A stretch of 30,002 nt of DNA, taken from Phocaeicola sp. (GTDB lineage: Bacteria > Bacteroidota > Bacteroidia > Bacteroidales > Bacteroidaceae). Made by a program: the position numbers and the translations under genes. The stretch covers positions 1 through 30,002 of the forward strand of contig JAHHQV010000031.1 of NCBI GenBank assembly GCA_020026175.1, in the 5' to 3' direction. The notes beneath the pieces are model-generated. The model saw only the letters and a program-made list of their open reading frames with translations, was not told the origin of the DNA and made no database searches. Below, one piece after another: positions 21,503 through 30,002 of this stretch (the stretch's first letter is position 1; each line of letters begins with the position of its first letter).

Positions 21503-24055
21503 ATGATTAGGAAAACATTTTATATTATTTTTATTTTACTTTTTGGTTTAGTAAAAATATTTGCAGAAGATAGTAAGTCTTTTTCTTGGGAGGAAAAGAT
21601 AATATGGGATAACTCTTTTATATTACCTGATATTGACGGAAAACCTAATGCTGGATTGGCAGGAGCGTTTTCCGGATTTATCGGTAATAATCTCGTGATA
21701 GTAGGTGGTGCTAACTTTCCAGATAAGAAACCTTGGGAAGAAGGAGGTAAGAAGGTATGGTGGAATACATTATATTATACAGACATCAACAGCAGACAAT
21801 GGAATATAATAGAAAATGCACTTCCTGAAAAAATTGCTTATGGTGTATCAATAAATTTGCCCGAAGGATTGCTTTGTATAGGAGGCTGTAATTCAGAACA
21901 TTGTTATAATGACGTATTTCTCTTGACTTTACAGAATGGGAAGGTTGATATCTCAACAGATTGGCCTTCATTGCCTGTTCCTTTGGCTAATGCTACAGGT
22001 GCTTTGTTGGGAAATAAGATATTTATTGCAGGTGGACAAGAAAATATGAACGCTCAATGTGCTAGTTCTCATTTTTTTATGCTTGATCTTTCCAATAAGG
22101 ATGATGGGTGGCATAAACTTGACACATGGCCAGGAAAAGCAAGAGGATTTGCTGTAAGTGCAGTGCAGAATAATGGTATAAACAAATGTTTTTATCTGTT
22201 CAGTGGTCGTAATTATGATTCTGATGGAAATATAGAAATTCTCAAAGATGGATACGAGTATAATCCTATAACTGGAAAGTGGAAGAAACTGCATGGTGAG
22301 TTCCCTATTATGGCTGGGACGGCAATCGCACAAGGAGCCAATCATATTATGTTGTTGGGTGGATCTGATACAATGCTGCCAGCAAGTGAATCACATCCTG
22401 GATTTGATAGAAACATACGTTTGTTTCACACAATTACACAAACATTGGTTATAAAAGATGAATGTCCGTACCAGATTGCTTTGACTACAAATTTGGTGTC
22501 ACATAATGGCAGTATTTATCTGACTAGTGGTGAAATTTATCCTGGAATACGTACTCCTAATATTTTGTCGTTTCACATATCTTCGTATGATAAAGGATTT
22601 GGATTGATAAACTATTTGGTAATAGCACTTTACTTCTTGTTGTTGGTGTATATAGGTTATTATTTTTCTAAGCGTCAGAAAAGTACTGAAGATTATTTTA
22701 AAGGTGGTGGACGAATACCGTGGTGGGTTGTAGGTCTGAGTATTTTTGGAACAGCACTTAGTGCCATAACCTTTATGGCTATTCCTGCTAAAGCCTATGC
22801 TTCAGACTGGAGTTATATATTTATCAATGCTGGTATATTGATGGTTGCTCCAATAATCATATACCTGTTTATACCTTTTTTCAGGAAACTAGATTGTACT
22901 ACAGCTTACGAGTATCTTGAAGCACGTTTCAATTATGTGATCCGTGTATTTTCAAGTGTTTCTTTCATACTTTTTCAAATAGGAAGAATGGGAGTTGTGC
23001 TTTATCTCCCTGCTATAGCTCTGAATGTGGTTACAGGTATGGATATAATACTTTGTATCAGTCTGATGGGTATATTGGGTCTGGCTTATACAATGATGGG
23101 AGGTATTGAGGCAGTAGTATGGACAGAAGCACTCCAGGTAGTGGTGCTGATGGGTGGAGCAATTCTCTGTATATTCTATATGGTATACAATACAGATGGA
23201 GGTTTTGCTGGTATCATATCTGTGGCATCAGCAGGAAATAAATTCAGTTTGGGCAGTATTGCTTTTGATTTTAAGCAGCCTGCATTATGGACTGTACTGA
23301 TAGGTTCATTTTTTACAAATCTTACTACATACGGAACAGATCAGACAATGGTTCAGCGATATATGACAACTGAAACAGAAACGAAAGCAAGAAAAAGTGT
23401 ATTGACTAATGCATTCCTTACTATCCCAGCATCATTTATATTCTTTTTTGTGGGAACAGCACTTTATGTATTTTACAAGCAGCATCCTGCAGAATTGAGT
23501 ATGACAATAAACGATGGTGATGCCATTTTCCCTTGGTATATATTTAGTCAGTTACCGCAAGGAGTGACAGGTCTTCTTATTTCAGGAATATTTGCAGCAG
23601 CCATGTCTACTTTAAGTAGTAGTATGAATTCTGCAGCAACAGCTTATATAGTGGATATTCATTCTAGATATCATAAAGTATGTGGTTTGGCTACGGCAAA
23701 GAGAGCAACGGCTATATTGGGATGTTTGGGTATTGGTTTTTCATATATAATGGCTACTTGGGAGATACATTCCCTATGGGATGAGTTTAATAAAATTTTG
23801 GGCTTGATACTTGGAAGTATGGGCGGACTTTTTCTGTTAGGAATTCTTACAATACGTGCCAATTCATGGGGAGCAATGTGCGGTATTGTAGTAAGTATTA
23901 TTGTGCAGATTTATTTCATTAATACACAATCCGTACATCTCCTGCTTTATACTGCTACAGGTATAATATCTTGCTTTGTAATTGGTTATATATGCAGTTT
24001 TTTATTTACGAATGACAAGAATGATATAACTCATCTAACAATTTATAAACATTAA
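21503..24055 (+). CDS. Kelch-type sialic acid mutarotase fused to sodium:solute symporter
   Basis: An 850-residue fusion. After a signal sequence (cleavage near residue 21), residues about 30-360 form a Kelch beta-propeller like the NanM/YjhT mutarotase family, with NNLVIVGGANFPDKKPW, LLCIGGCNSEHCYNDVF, KIFIAGGQ and IMLLGGSDTMLPASESH. From residue 367 a sodium:solute symporter begins (TM1, then STEDYFKGGGRIPWWVVGLS and FGTALSAITFMAIPAKAY), with about 13 hydrophobic segments to the C terminus and the conserved LISGIFAAAMSTLSSSMNS. The periplasmic domain would deliver the preferred sugar anomer straight to the transporter. The start at ATG 21503 gives a good signal peptide; the GTG at 21485 is less likely. 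Sialic acid as substrate is inferred from nanA. Confidence 0.9.
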   Translation: MIRKTFYIIFILLFGLVKIFAEDSKSFSWEEKIIWDNSFILPDIDGKPNAGLAGAFSGFIGNNLVIVGGANFPDKKPWEEGGKKVWWNTLYYTDINSRQWNIIENALPEKIAYGVSINLPEGLLCIGGCNSEHCYNDVFLLTLQNGKVDISTDWPSLPVPLANATGALLGNKIFIAGGQENMNAQCASSHFFMLDLSNKDDGWHKLDTWPGKARGFAVSAVQNNGINKCFYLFSGRNYDSDGNIEILKDGYEYNPITGKWKKLHGEFPIMAGTAIAQGANHIMLLGGSDTMLPASESHPGFDRNIRLFHTITQTLVIKDECPYQIALTTNLVSHNGSIYLTSGEIYPGIRTPNILSFHISSYDKGFGLINYLVIALYFLLLVYIGYYFSKRQKSTEDYFKGGGRIPWWVVGLSIFGTALSAITFMAIPAKAYASDWSYIFINAGILMVAPIIIYLFIPFFRKLDCTTAYEYLEARFNYVIRVFSSVSFILFQIGRMGVVLYLPAIALNVVTGMDIILCISLMGILGLAYTMMGGIEAVVWTEALQVVVLMGGAILCIFYMVYNTDGGFAGIISVASAGNKFSLGSIAFDFKQPALWTVLIGSFFTNLTTYGTDQTMVQRYMTTETETKARKSVLTNAFLTIPASFIFFFVGTALYVFYKQHPAELSMTINDGDAIFPWYIFSQLPQGVTGLLISGIFAAAMSTLSSSMNSAATAYIVDIHSRYHKVCGLATAKRATAILGCLGIGFSYIMATWEIHSLWDEFNKILGLILGSMGGLFLLGILTIRANSWGAMCGIVVSIIVQIYFINTQSVHLLLYTATGIISCFVIGYICSFLFTNDKNDITHLTIYKH

Positions 24056-24069
24056 AATTTTTATTGACA

Positions 24070-24990
24070 ATGAAAAATTACGAACGATTGAAAGGAATGG
24101 TAGCGGCTACCTTTACTCCTATGCATGAAGACGGAAGTCTTAATTTGGAAATGATAGATAAGTATGCCGATTACATTGCAACAGAGGAAATTACTGGAGT
24201 TTTTGTATGTGGAACTACTGGAGAGTCTTTATCTCTTACAATAAATGAAAGAAAGGAGATATTAGAAAAATGGATTAAATCTGCAAAAGGGCGTTTTAAA
24301 GTAATAGCCCATGTAGGATGTAATTCTCAGTTGGAAGCGATGGAATTGGCAAGGCATGCAATGCAGTCTGGAGCATATGCGATAGGTGCTATGGCTCCAA
24401 GTTTCTTTAAACCTGCAACAATAACAGACTTAGTGGATTATTTTGCACCTATAGCGGCAAGTGCAGAAGAACTTCCGTTCTATTATTATAATATGCCTTC
24501 AATGACGGGGGTGTCATTGCCTGTTGCACAGTTTCTTGTAGAAGGTAAAAAACGTATGCCAAATCTTGTAGGAGTAAAATTTACTCACAACAATCTTATG
24601 GAGATGGGAGAATGCCTTTCACTTGAAAATGGAGCTTTTGAGGTATTACATGGTTATGATGAAATTCTTATTGCAGGACTTGCTTTTGGGGCAGTAGCTG
24701 GAGTGGGCAGTACATACAATTATATACCGCAAGTATATAAAGGTATTTTTACAGCAATGGAAAACAACGATTTGAATACAGCTCGTAGATTGCAGAATAT
24801 TTCAATAGATATCGTGAAAATAATAATAAAGTATGGTGGTGGCATAAGAGGCGGAAAGGCTATAATGAAACTTATAGGAATAGATTGTGGACCTTGTCGT
24901 TTGCCTATTCATCAGTTTGGTAAGGATGAATATGATAACCTGCGAGAAGATTTAGAAGCAAAAGAATTTTATAAATTAAAAAAAGTATGA
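24070..24990 (+). CDS. nanA: N-acetylneuraminate lyase
   Basis: Class I aldolase of the DapA/NAL family that splits N-acetylneuraminate into N-acetylmannosamine and pyruvate in the cytoplasm. The 306-residue protein has the GTTGES pyruvate-carboxylate motif (48-53), FYYYNMPSMTGV with catalytic Tyr140, and LVGVKFTHNN with Schiff-base Lys170. GYDEILIAGLAFGAVAGVGS resembles the sialic-acid lyase pattern GYDE more than DapA. The start is ATG 24070, 14 nt after the symporter stop; a TTG two codons earlier is less likely. It is cotranscribed with the symporter. Substrate assignment is good but the protein could prefer a related acid such as KDN. Confidence 0.93.
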   Translation: MKNYERLKGMVAATFTPMHEDGSLNLEMIDKYADYIATEEITGVFVCGTTGESLSLTINERKEILEKWIKSAKGRFKVIAHVGCNSQLEAMELARHAMQSGAYAIGAMAPSFFKPATITDLVDYFAPIAASAEELPFYYYNMPSMTGVSLPVAQFLVEGKKRMPNLVGVKFTHNNLMEMGECLSLENGAFEVLHGYDEILIAGLAFGAVAGVGSTYNYIPQVYKGIFTAMENNDLNTARRLQNISIDIVKIIIKYGGGIRGGKAIMKLIGIDCGPCRLPIHQFGKDEYDNLREDLEAKEFYKLKKV

Positions 24991-25038
24991 TTCAGAAAAC
25001 AATCTTGGCAGAATAACTTTTCATTATCATACTTTTTT
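24979..25038 (+). terminator. Long-looped hairpin between nanA and susC
   Basis: AAAAAAGTATGAT (24979-24991) and ATCATACTTTTTT (25026-25038) pair perfectly over 13 bp with a 34-nt loop. The left arm contains the nanA stop codon and the right arm ends in six T. It could terminate part of the transcripts, or mark a processing site that sets different mRNA levels for nanA and susC. Confidence 0.5.
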
Positions 25039-25056
25039 ATCTAATATATTACAAAT

Positions 25057-28000
25057 ATGAAAAATATATTTTTAAAATCCTATTTAATAATTAATTTATT
25101 ATTTATTGGAGTGTGTTTTAATTCTTTATATTCTCAAAATGAACGTAAAATAAGTGGCGTGATTAGGGATATTAGGAATGAACCTATTATTGGTGCAACA
25201 ATAATGATGAATGATTCTCAACAAGGTACTATTTCAGATATGGATGGTAATTTTTCTTTAAATATATCTGTTACAACGAAACAGTTGCAAATCTCTTATA
25301 TCGGAATGAAGACCTTAATACTGAAACTGTCAGAGAAGAATTTTTATGAAATAGTATTAGAAGATGAATCAATAGCTTTAGAGGAAGTTGTCGCGATAGG
25401 ATATGGTACACAAACTAAATCTACAATAACATCAGGCATTTCTTCTGTAAAGAAAGGAGAGTTGTTATCATCAGTTTCTGCTTCTCCCCTCAATAATTTA
25501 CAAGGTAAAGTTGCAGGTTTGGATATTCGTCAGACAACAGGACAACCAGGAGCGCAACCTGTTGTTTTGATTCGTGGAGGTTCTACTGACCCAGCAAATG
25601 ATACGCCTTTATTTGTTATTGATGGAGTAATTAGAGAGAACATGGATGGTATCAATCAAGAGGATATAGAGTCTATGGAAATTTTGAAAGATGCTGCATC
25701 TTCAGCTATATATGGAGCCAAGGGTGCTAATGGAATTATTTTAATAACAACAAAGAATGGTGCCTCTAATGGTGGTAAGGCTACAATCTCTGCATCTTAT
25801 CGTATGGGTATAGAGAAAATACGCAAGAACTATCCGTTTACAAATGCATATGATTATTTATATGCTTCTCGTTTAGCTGGAGCAAGAGGTATAAATGATT
25901 CAAATGTAACTGGACGTTTGGAAGGTGGTGCATACCCATATTCAACAGGTAATATTAATTATAAAAATGGGAATCTTGTAGGTTATGGTTATTCAAGATT
26001 TACGACAGAGTATTTAGATGATTTAATATTGAATATGGGACAGGCATATGTTGATGATTTGTTGAATAATAAAGGATACGAAACAATGAAAGATCCTTAT
26101 TCTGGTAAAGACTTGATATTTAAAGATAATAATTATCAAAAAGATGTCCTTTTTAAAACAGCTATAACCCATAATTATGATATTAGTGCTTCAGGAGGTA
26201 CGGAAAAAGCTAACTATTATGTTAGTCTTGGTTATATTAATGCTGAAGGTATGGTGCTAGGTACAGGTTATGATCGCTTTAGTTTGACGGCTAATGGAAA
26301 TTATAGTTTAAAGGATAATTTAAAAATAAACATGGGAATAAAGCACTCTACTATTTCTAATAAGGGAACAGATCCAGCAGGAAGTGGTACAAGTACTTTA
26401 GATCGTTCATCAAGGTATCCTACAACTTTTAGACTATATTATGATGATGGGACTCCTGGTATAGGTGAATCTGGAGGTTCGCCTAGAAACAGACTACATG
26501 AACTTTATTATCAAGATATAACGGACAAAAGTTATATAACGTCTTTCCAAATGGGGTTGGATTGGGAAATATTTCCTGGTTTTCACTTTAAACCTTCAGG
26601 TTCATATTATATAAAGGAGTATATTTATCGTTTCTTTGAGAAATATAATGAGTTTAATAAAAGTCGTGTAACTCGTGAAAATCATAATCAATACAAACAA
26701 GTGATGGCTGATGCCGTATTGAGTTACGATAAACAAATTAATGAACATTCTTTGGGTGCAATGTTAGGTATGAGTTATTCTGTTAATAATAATTACAAAT
26801 TACAAGGAACAGGGCGTAATGCTGCTACTGATTATATTCCAACTTTAGCACCAAGCAAGGAAGAAGATCAAAGAACTACATCTTCTTTATATGAGGAGAG
26901 GTTGCTTGGTTATTTTACACGTGTAAATTATGATTATAAAAAGCGTTATTTATTATCAGCATCCTTACGATATGATGGTGCTTCGCAATTTTCGGAAGAT
27001 CATAAATATGCTTTATTCCCTGCTGTTTCTATGGGATGGAATATGCATTATGAAAATTGGTTTCCTAAAGATATAATTAATAGATTGAAGTTACGAGCAA
27101 GTTGGGGACAAACAGGTAATAATAAATTATCTTATTCTAATACTCAAGGTGAGTATAATACATATATATATGGAGGAAATCCTGGAGTTTTAAATAGTGT
27201 ATTGGCTAATAAATCCTTGATTTGGGAGACAACTTCAAATGTGGATTTGGGATTTGATGCAGCTTTTTTAAATAATAAATTAGAGCTATCATTTACAGGA
27301 TATAACAAATTGACTACAGATCGTCTTTATGACAAATCTTTACCTGCGGAAACAGGCTTTTCTTCTATTAAAGCAAATTTAGGTACAGTACAAAATAAAG
27401 GTATAGAACTTTCTATAACAGCTCATCCTTTGTCTTCAAGTTCTCCAATAAATTGGGAAATAATAGGCTCTTTTTCAATGAATAGAACTTATATGAAGAA
27501 ATTGCCTGATAATGGTAGAAATAAAAATCGCATTCAAGGTGGTTTGATATGGAATGGTAAAACAGGAGAATATATAGAAGCAGGAGGTCTGGCTGAAGGT
27601 GAGCGTATTGGTGGAAGATGGGGATATGTTTTTCAAGGAGTTTATGACACTAATGAGGAAGCTGCTAAAGCTCCTGAAGATACAAAAGTTTCAGGGTCTA
27701 AATTAGGAAAGAATAAAGTGGCTGGTGATGCTAAATGGGCTGATTTAGATAATAATGGTATAATAGATGATAGAGATATAGCTTTTATGGGATGGGCAAA
27801 TCCTGATAAAAAAGGAGCTTTGATAAATTCGTTGAATTATAAGAATTTTTCGTTAAAGTTTGTTGTTGATTTTGCTTTAGGGCATACTATTGCTAATGTA
27901 TGGAGAGCACGTTCTAATGCTAATGCTAGAAATGCAATAATAACAACTACTGATGTTGTTAATGGAAATATATGGTGGAATACAGGTGATGCTTCTTCTT

Positions 28001-28347
28001 GTAAGTATCCTCGTTATGATAATGCTTCTGATTGGGATAATGGCTATCGTAATCATATGCGCACTATTGCATATGCAGGGATGAATAGTAATGGTAATGC
28101 TGATAATAGTGCATATTATAGCAAAGGCGATTATTTATGTTTTAGAGAAATTACTCTTGGTTATGAAATGCCTAAGAAAGTGTGTTCAAAATTGAGATTG
28201 AATAGTATATTTTTAACAGCAGGAGTTAACAATCTAGGTTATATAACAGCTTTTGATGGATTAAACCCTGAACAATATGATGGTAATGAAACAGGGGAGT
28301 ATTTTATTCCGATACAATTTAATTTTGGTGTAAGATTAACTTTTTAA
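25057..28347 (+). CDS. SusC-like TonB-dependent outer-membrane transporter
   Basis: An outer-membrane beta-barrel that imports glycans or sugars with the SusD-like lipoprotein, powered by TonB. Residues 1-26 are a signal peptide. A carboxypeptidase-regulatory-like beta domain spans about 31-105 (ISGVIRDIRNEPIIGATIMM). The TonB-box motif EEVVAIGYG lies at 109-117. The plug follows with LNNLQGKVAGLDIR, VLIRGGS and TPLFVIDGV, then a DIESMEILKDAASSAIYGAK segment. The barrel fills the rest and ends in VRLTF with a terminal Phe. At 1096 residues the size is typical. With nanA and the symporter upstream, sialic acid or a sialylated glycan is the likely cargo, as in NanO. It uses more TTA and AT-rich codons than the housekeeping genes. 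Confidence 0.93.
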   Translation: MKNIFLKSYLIINLLFIGVCFNSLYSQNERKISGVIRDIRNEPIIGATIMMNDSQQGTISDMDGNFSLNISVTTKQLQISYIGMKTLILKLSEKNFYEIVLEDESIALEEVVAIGYGTQTKSTITSGISSVKKGELLSSVSASPLNNLQGKVAGLDIRQTTGQPGAQPVVLIRGGSTDPANDTPLFVIDGVIRENMDGINQEDIESMEILKDAASSAIYGAKGANGIILITTKNGASNGGKATISASYRMGIEKIRKNYPFTNAYDYLYASRLAGARGINDSNVTGRLEGGAYPYSTGNINYKNGNLVGYGYSRFTTEYLDDLILNMGQAYVDDLLNNKGYETMKDPYSGKDLIFKDNNYQKDVLFKTAITHNYDISASGGTEKANYYVSLGYINAEGMVLGTGYDRFSLTANGNYSLKDNLKINMGIKHSTISNKGTDPAGSGTSTLDRSSRYPTTFRLYYDDGTPGIGESGGSPRNRLHELYYQDITDKSYITSFQMGLDWEIFPGFHFKPSGSYYIKEYIYRFFEKYNEFNKSRVTRENHNQYKQVMADAVLSYDKQINEHSLGAMLGMSYSVNNNYKLQGTGRNAATDYIPTLAPSKEEDQRTTSSLYEERLLGYFTRVNYDYKKRYLLSASLRYDGASQFSEDHKYALFPAVSMGWNMHYENWFPKDIINRLKLRASWGQTGNNKLSYSNTQGEYNTYIYGGNPGVLNSVLANKSLIWETTSNVDLGFDAAFLNNKLELSFTGYNKLTTDRLYDKSLPAETGFSSIKANLGTVQNKGIELSITAHPLSSSSPINWEIIGSFSMNRTYMKKLPDNGRNKNRIQGGLIWNGKTGEYIEAGGLAEGERIGGRWGYVFQGVYDTNEEAAKAPEDTKVSGSKLGKNKVAGDAKWADLDNNGIIDDRDIAFMGWANPDKKGALINSLNYKNFSLKFVVDFALGHTIANVWRARSNANARNAIITTTDVVNGNIWWNTGDASSCKYPRYDNASDWDNGYRNHMRTIAYAGMNSNGNADNSAYYSKGDYLCFREITLGYEMPKKVCSKLRLNSIFLTAGVNNLGYITAFDGLNPEQYDGNETGEYFIPIQFNFGVRLTF

Positions 28348-28359
28348 TTAGAGATTATT

Positions 28360-29817
28360 ATGAGAAATTTTTTTATTTTAGGATTAGCTTGTTGTTTAGG
28401 ATTAGCAAGTTGCGATATTTTAGATGTTAATCCTGTGTCAACAATTACATCTGAATCGTTTTGGAAAAATCCAAGTGATGCAAAGGCTTATTTGACTGGA
28501 ATATATAATAAAGTAAGGGGTTTGTATAATACTTCTTATTATGGTGAGGACAGAAGTGATGCTTTTAAACCAGGTGAAATAGGCCCAGTTTCTGTAGCAT
28601 GGTCACAACAACTGCTGGAAAGTAATGCTCCATCGTATAGAAATGCATATTCTGTAATTCATCATACTAATTTATTGTTTTATAATATTGAAAATCTTAA
28701 ATTTTCAAATGAAAAAGATAAAAATGATATCAAAGCTCAATGTTATTTTTTAAGAGCTTATACATATTTTTTATTACTACGATCTTGGGGAGAGGTACCT
28801 ATAGTTAATCAACCTACTTTGTCAGATGATATAATTCCTTCTCCTCGTGCTTCTAAAGATGAAGTTGTTAAATTTATATTAGATGATTTGGAAAAATCTA
28901 TTTCGTTATTTCAAGAAAATGGCTTTATTGATAAGAATATTGCTTCTAAACCAGCAGCTTATGCTTTGAGAGCTGATGTCTTTATGTGGAAAGCTAAGGT
29001 TTTGAATGGTGGTAAAGAAGATTTTCTTGCTGCTATTTCTGATATTGATAAAGTTGAAGAAAGTGGAGTTGAATTGTTGTCTGAATATTCAGAAATATTT
29101 AAGAATGATAATAAGAAAAATAAAGAGATAATATTTTCTTTTTATTTTGAGAGATATGAAACTGGTAATTTATATGTAGCAAGTAATTTGACTTCACGGA
29201 CAGATAATTTATCTATGGCTGTTAATCTTGTAGATGCTGCAACATCACCAAATCAAAGTCGTCACGTATATGCTCCCAGTGATAAATTGAGAAAACTATA
29301 TTTAGAGAATTCTGATGATAAACGTTATTGTGTGGCAATGATAGATTTAGTAGATTTTTCTGGAAAATTAATTTTGACTCAACAAAACAAATTTAGAGGA
29401 AAACAATATTCTGATGATTTATTTTTTGATGATGATTTGATAGCTTATAGATGGGGGGACTTGCTGTTATTACGTGCTGAAGCTAATGCTGCATTAAATA
29501 ATTTGGAAAAATCACTTTATGATTTAAATAAAATTCGTAGTCGTGCAGGTTTGTCCAATTATTCTGGTAGCATGGATAAGTTGTCTATAGAAAAAGAATT
29601 ATGTGATGAACGTTTTCGTGAACTTTTTCTTGAACAAAAAAGATGGTTTGATTTGTTACGTTTCCACTTTGGTGGTACAATAAATATTTATAATGAAGTT
29701 CCTAATTTAAAAGATAAGCCTAATTATCCGTTATATTTACCTATTAATTATAATGATATGGTTTTAAATGATAAACTTCTTCAAACAGAAGGTTATGAGA
29801 GTAATGTTAAAAGATAA
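28360..29817 (+). CDS. SusD/RagB-like surface glycan-binding lipoprotein
   Basis: A surface lipoprotein that captures substrate and acts as a lid on the SusC-like barrel. The signal ends in a lipobox LGLASC with Cys18. The SusD body has the typical features: NPVSTITSESFWKNPSDAKA after the lipobox, CYFLRAYTYFLLLRSWGEVP, AYALRADVFMWKAKV (TPR-like helices), YRWGDLLLLRAEANAALNN, and the hallmark DERFRELFLEQKRWFDLLRF. The 485 residues are normal. It follows susC by 12 nt. It probably binds a sialic-acid-containing ligand like NanU, by context only. Codons are AT-rich like those of susC. A hairpin follows 40 nt after the stop. Confidence 0.93.
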   Translation: MRNFFILGLACCLGLASCDILDVNPVSTITSESFWKNPSDAKAYLTGIYNKVRGLYNTSYYGEDRSDAFKPGEIGPVSVAWSQQLLESNAPSYRNAYSVIHHTNLLFYNIENLKFSNEKDKNDIKAQCYFLRAYTYFLLLRSWGEVPIVNQPTLSDDIIPSPRASKDEVVKFILDDLEKSISLFQENGFIDKNIASKPAAYALRADVFMWKAKVLNGGKEDFLAAISDIDKVEESGVELLSEYSEIFKNDNKKNKEIIFSFYFERYETGNLYVASNLTSRTDNLSMAVNLVDAATSPNQSRHVYAPSDKLRKLYLENSDDKRYCVAMIDLVDFSGKLILTQQNKFRGKQYSDDLFFDDDLIAYRWGDLLLLRAEANAALNNLEKSLYDLNKIRSRAGLSNYSGSMDKLSIEKELCDERFRELFLEQKRWFDLLRFHFGGTINIYNEVPNLKDKPNYPLYLPINYNDMVLNDKLLQTEGYESNVKR

Positions 29818-29857
29818 ATATAGATTTTAGTTATATTATTTGTTGATATGTAAATTT

Positions 29858-29892
29858 AATCATGGGCATAATAGTTTGCCCATGATTTAATA
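29858..29892 (+). terminator. Hairpin terminator after susD
   Basis: AATCATGGGCA (29858-29868) and TGCCCATGATT (29877-29887) form a perfect 11-bp stem with an 8-nt loop. The T tract behind it is weak (TAATATT). It probably ends the gntR-susD operon. Confidence 0.7.
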
Positions 29893-30002
29893 TTGATAAT
29901 ATGAGAAAATTAATGATATATTCATTAACCCAAGTTTGATAGCCCAAAAAAATTTTAGCTATTTTTTAGCTGTATAATTTTACTAATCCATTGATTATCA
30001 GC

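Noticed and set aside
25011..25019. TAACTTTT as a separate susC promoter
   Set aside because: It lacks the final G of TAnnTTTG, has no TTG at the right distance, and lies within the loop of the nanA-susC hairpin.
29893..30002. Possible start of a new element at the right edge
   Set aside because: Only a 12-codon frame and AT-rich sequence are present. No terminal repeat or recognisable gene start can be supported in 110 bases.
1..30002. CRISPR array, tRNA, rRNA or intact insertion sequence
   Set aside because: No regularly spaced identical repeats, cloverleaf-like segments, rRNA motifs or transposase genes were seen on either strand. The 21-nt units at 19869-20018 are too degenerate and have no spacers.

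Overview
The window looks like a chromosomal segment from a Bacteroidales bacterium (Bacteroides/Prevotella type). It is AT-rich. Many promoters match the Bacteroidetes pattern (TTG, about 19-21 nt, then TAnnTTTG) instead of E. coli -35/-10 boxes. The gene content (PPIase/OstA-like operon, DUF3256-like protein, SusC/SusD pair, mutarotase-symporter fusion) is typical of the order. I cannot name a species from the sequence alone.

Layout. 1-351: 3' remnant of a tyrosine recombinase, cut off before its catalytic residues. 714-2189: guaB with its own promoter and terminator. 2278-11536: a same-strand block with three PPIase/SurA-like exported proteins, an OstA/LptA-like protein, a small membrane protein, mutL, a DUF3256-like protein and an M23/LysM peptidase, closed by a clear terminator at 11579-11614. 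11666-15481: a DUF1599 protein overlapping a DoxX-like membrane protein, tpiA with a hairpin behind it, a SPOR protein and folE. folE meets dnaG tail to tail on a shared TTAA. 15478-18923 (minus): dnaG and mdh, with a small possible coding remnant and the mdh terminator between them.

18924-20036 is a 1.1 kb stretch without a convincing protein gene, but it is not empty. On the minus strand it holds a well-formed promoter (TTG-N19-TACCTTTG), a body almost without C, and two hairpins, the last followed by eight T. This is a good candidate for an unannotated RNA of about 330 nt. Next to it lies a degenerate array of about 21-nt repeats.

20037-29817: nrdG (minus, without nrdD beside it) diverges from a sialic-acid-type catabolic and uptake locus on the plus strand. 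That locus has a FadR-subfamily GntR regulator with an exact family-type operator before its own gene, a periplasmic Kelch mutarotase fused to a sodium:solute symporter, an N-acetylneuraminate lyase, a SusC-like porin and a SusD-like lipoprotein, with a hairpin terminator after susD. The parts form a path: SusCD takes substrate across the outer membrane, the Kelch domain equilibrates anomers in the periplasm, the fused symporter crosses the inner membrane, NanA cleaves the sugar, and the GntR protein probably senses it. No sialidase, ManNAc epimerase or kinase gene is in view.

The most rewarding second looks are the C-poor RNA unit, the operator cluster before the GntR gene, the MutL that lacks all visible endonuclease motifs, and the hairpin between nanA and susC. 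I found no CRISPR array, tRNA, rRNA or intact insertion sequence.
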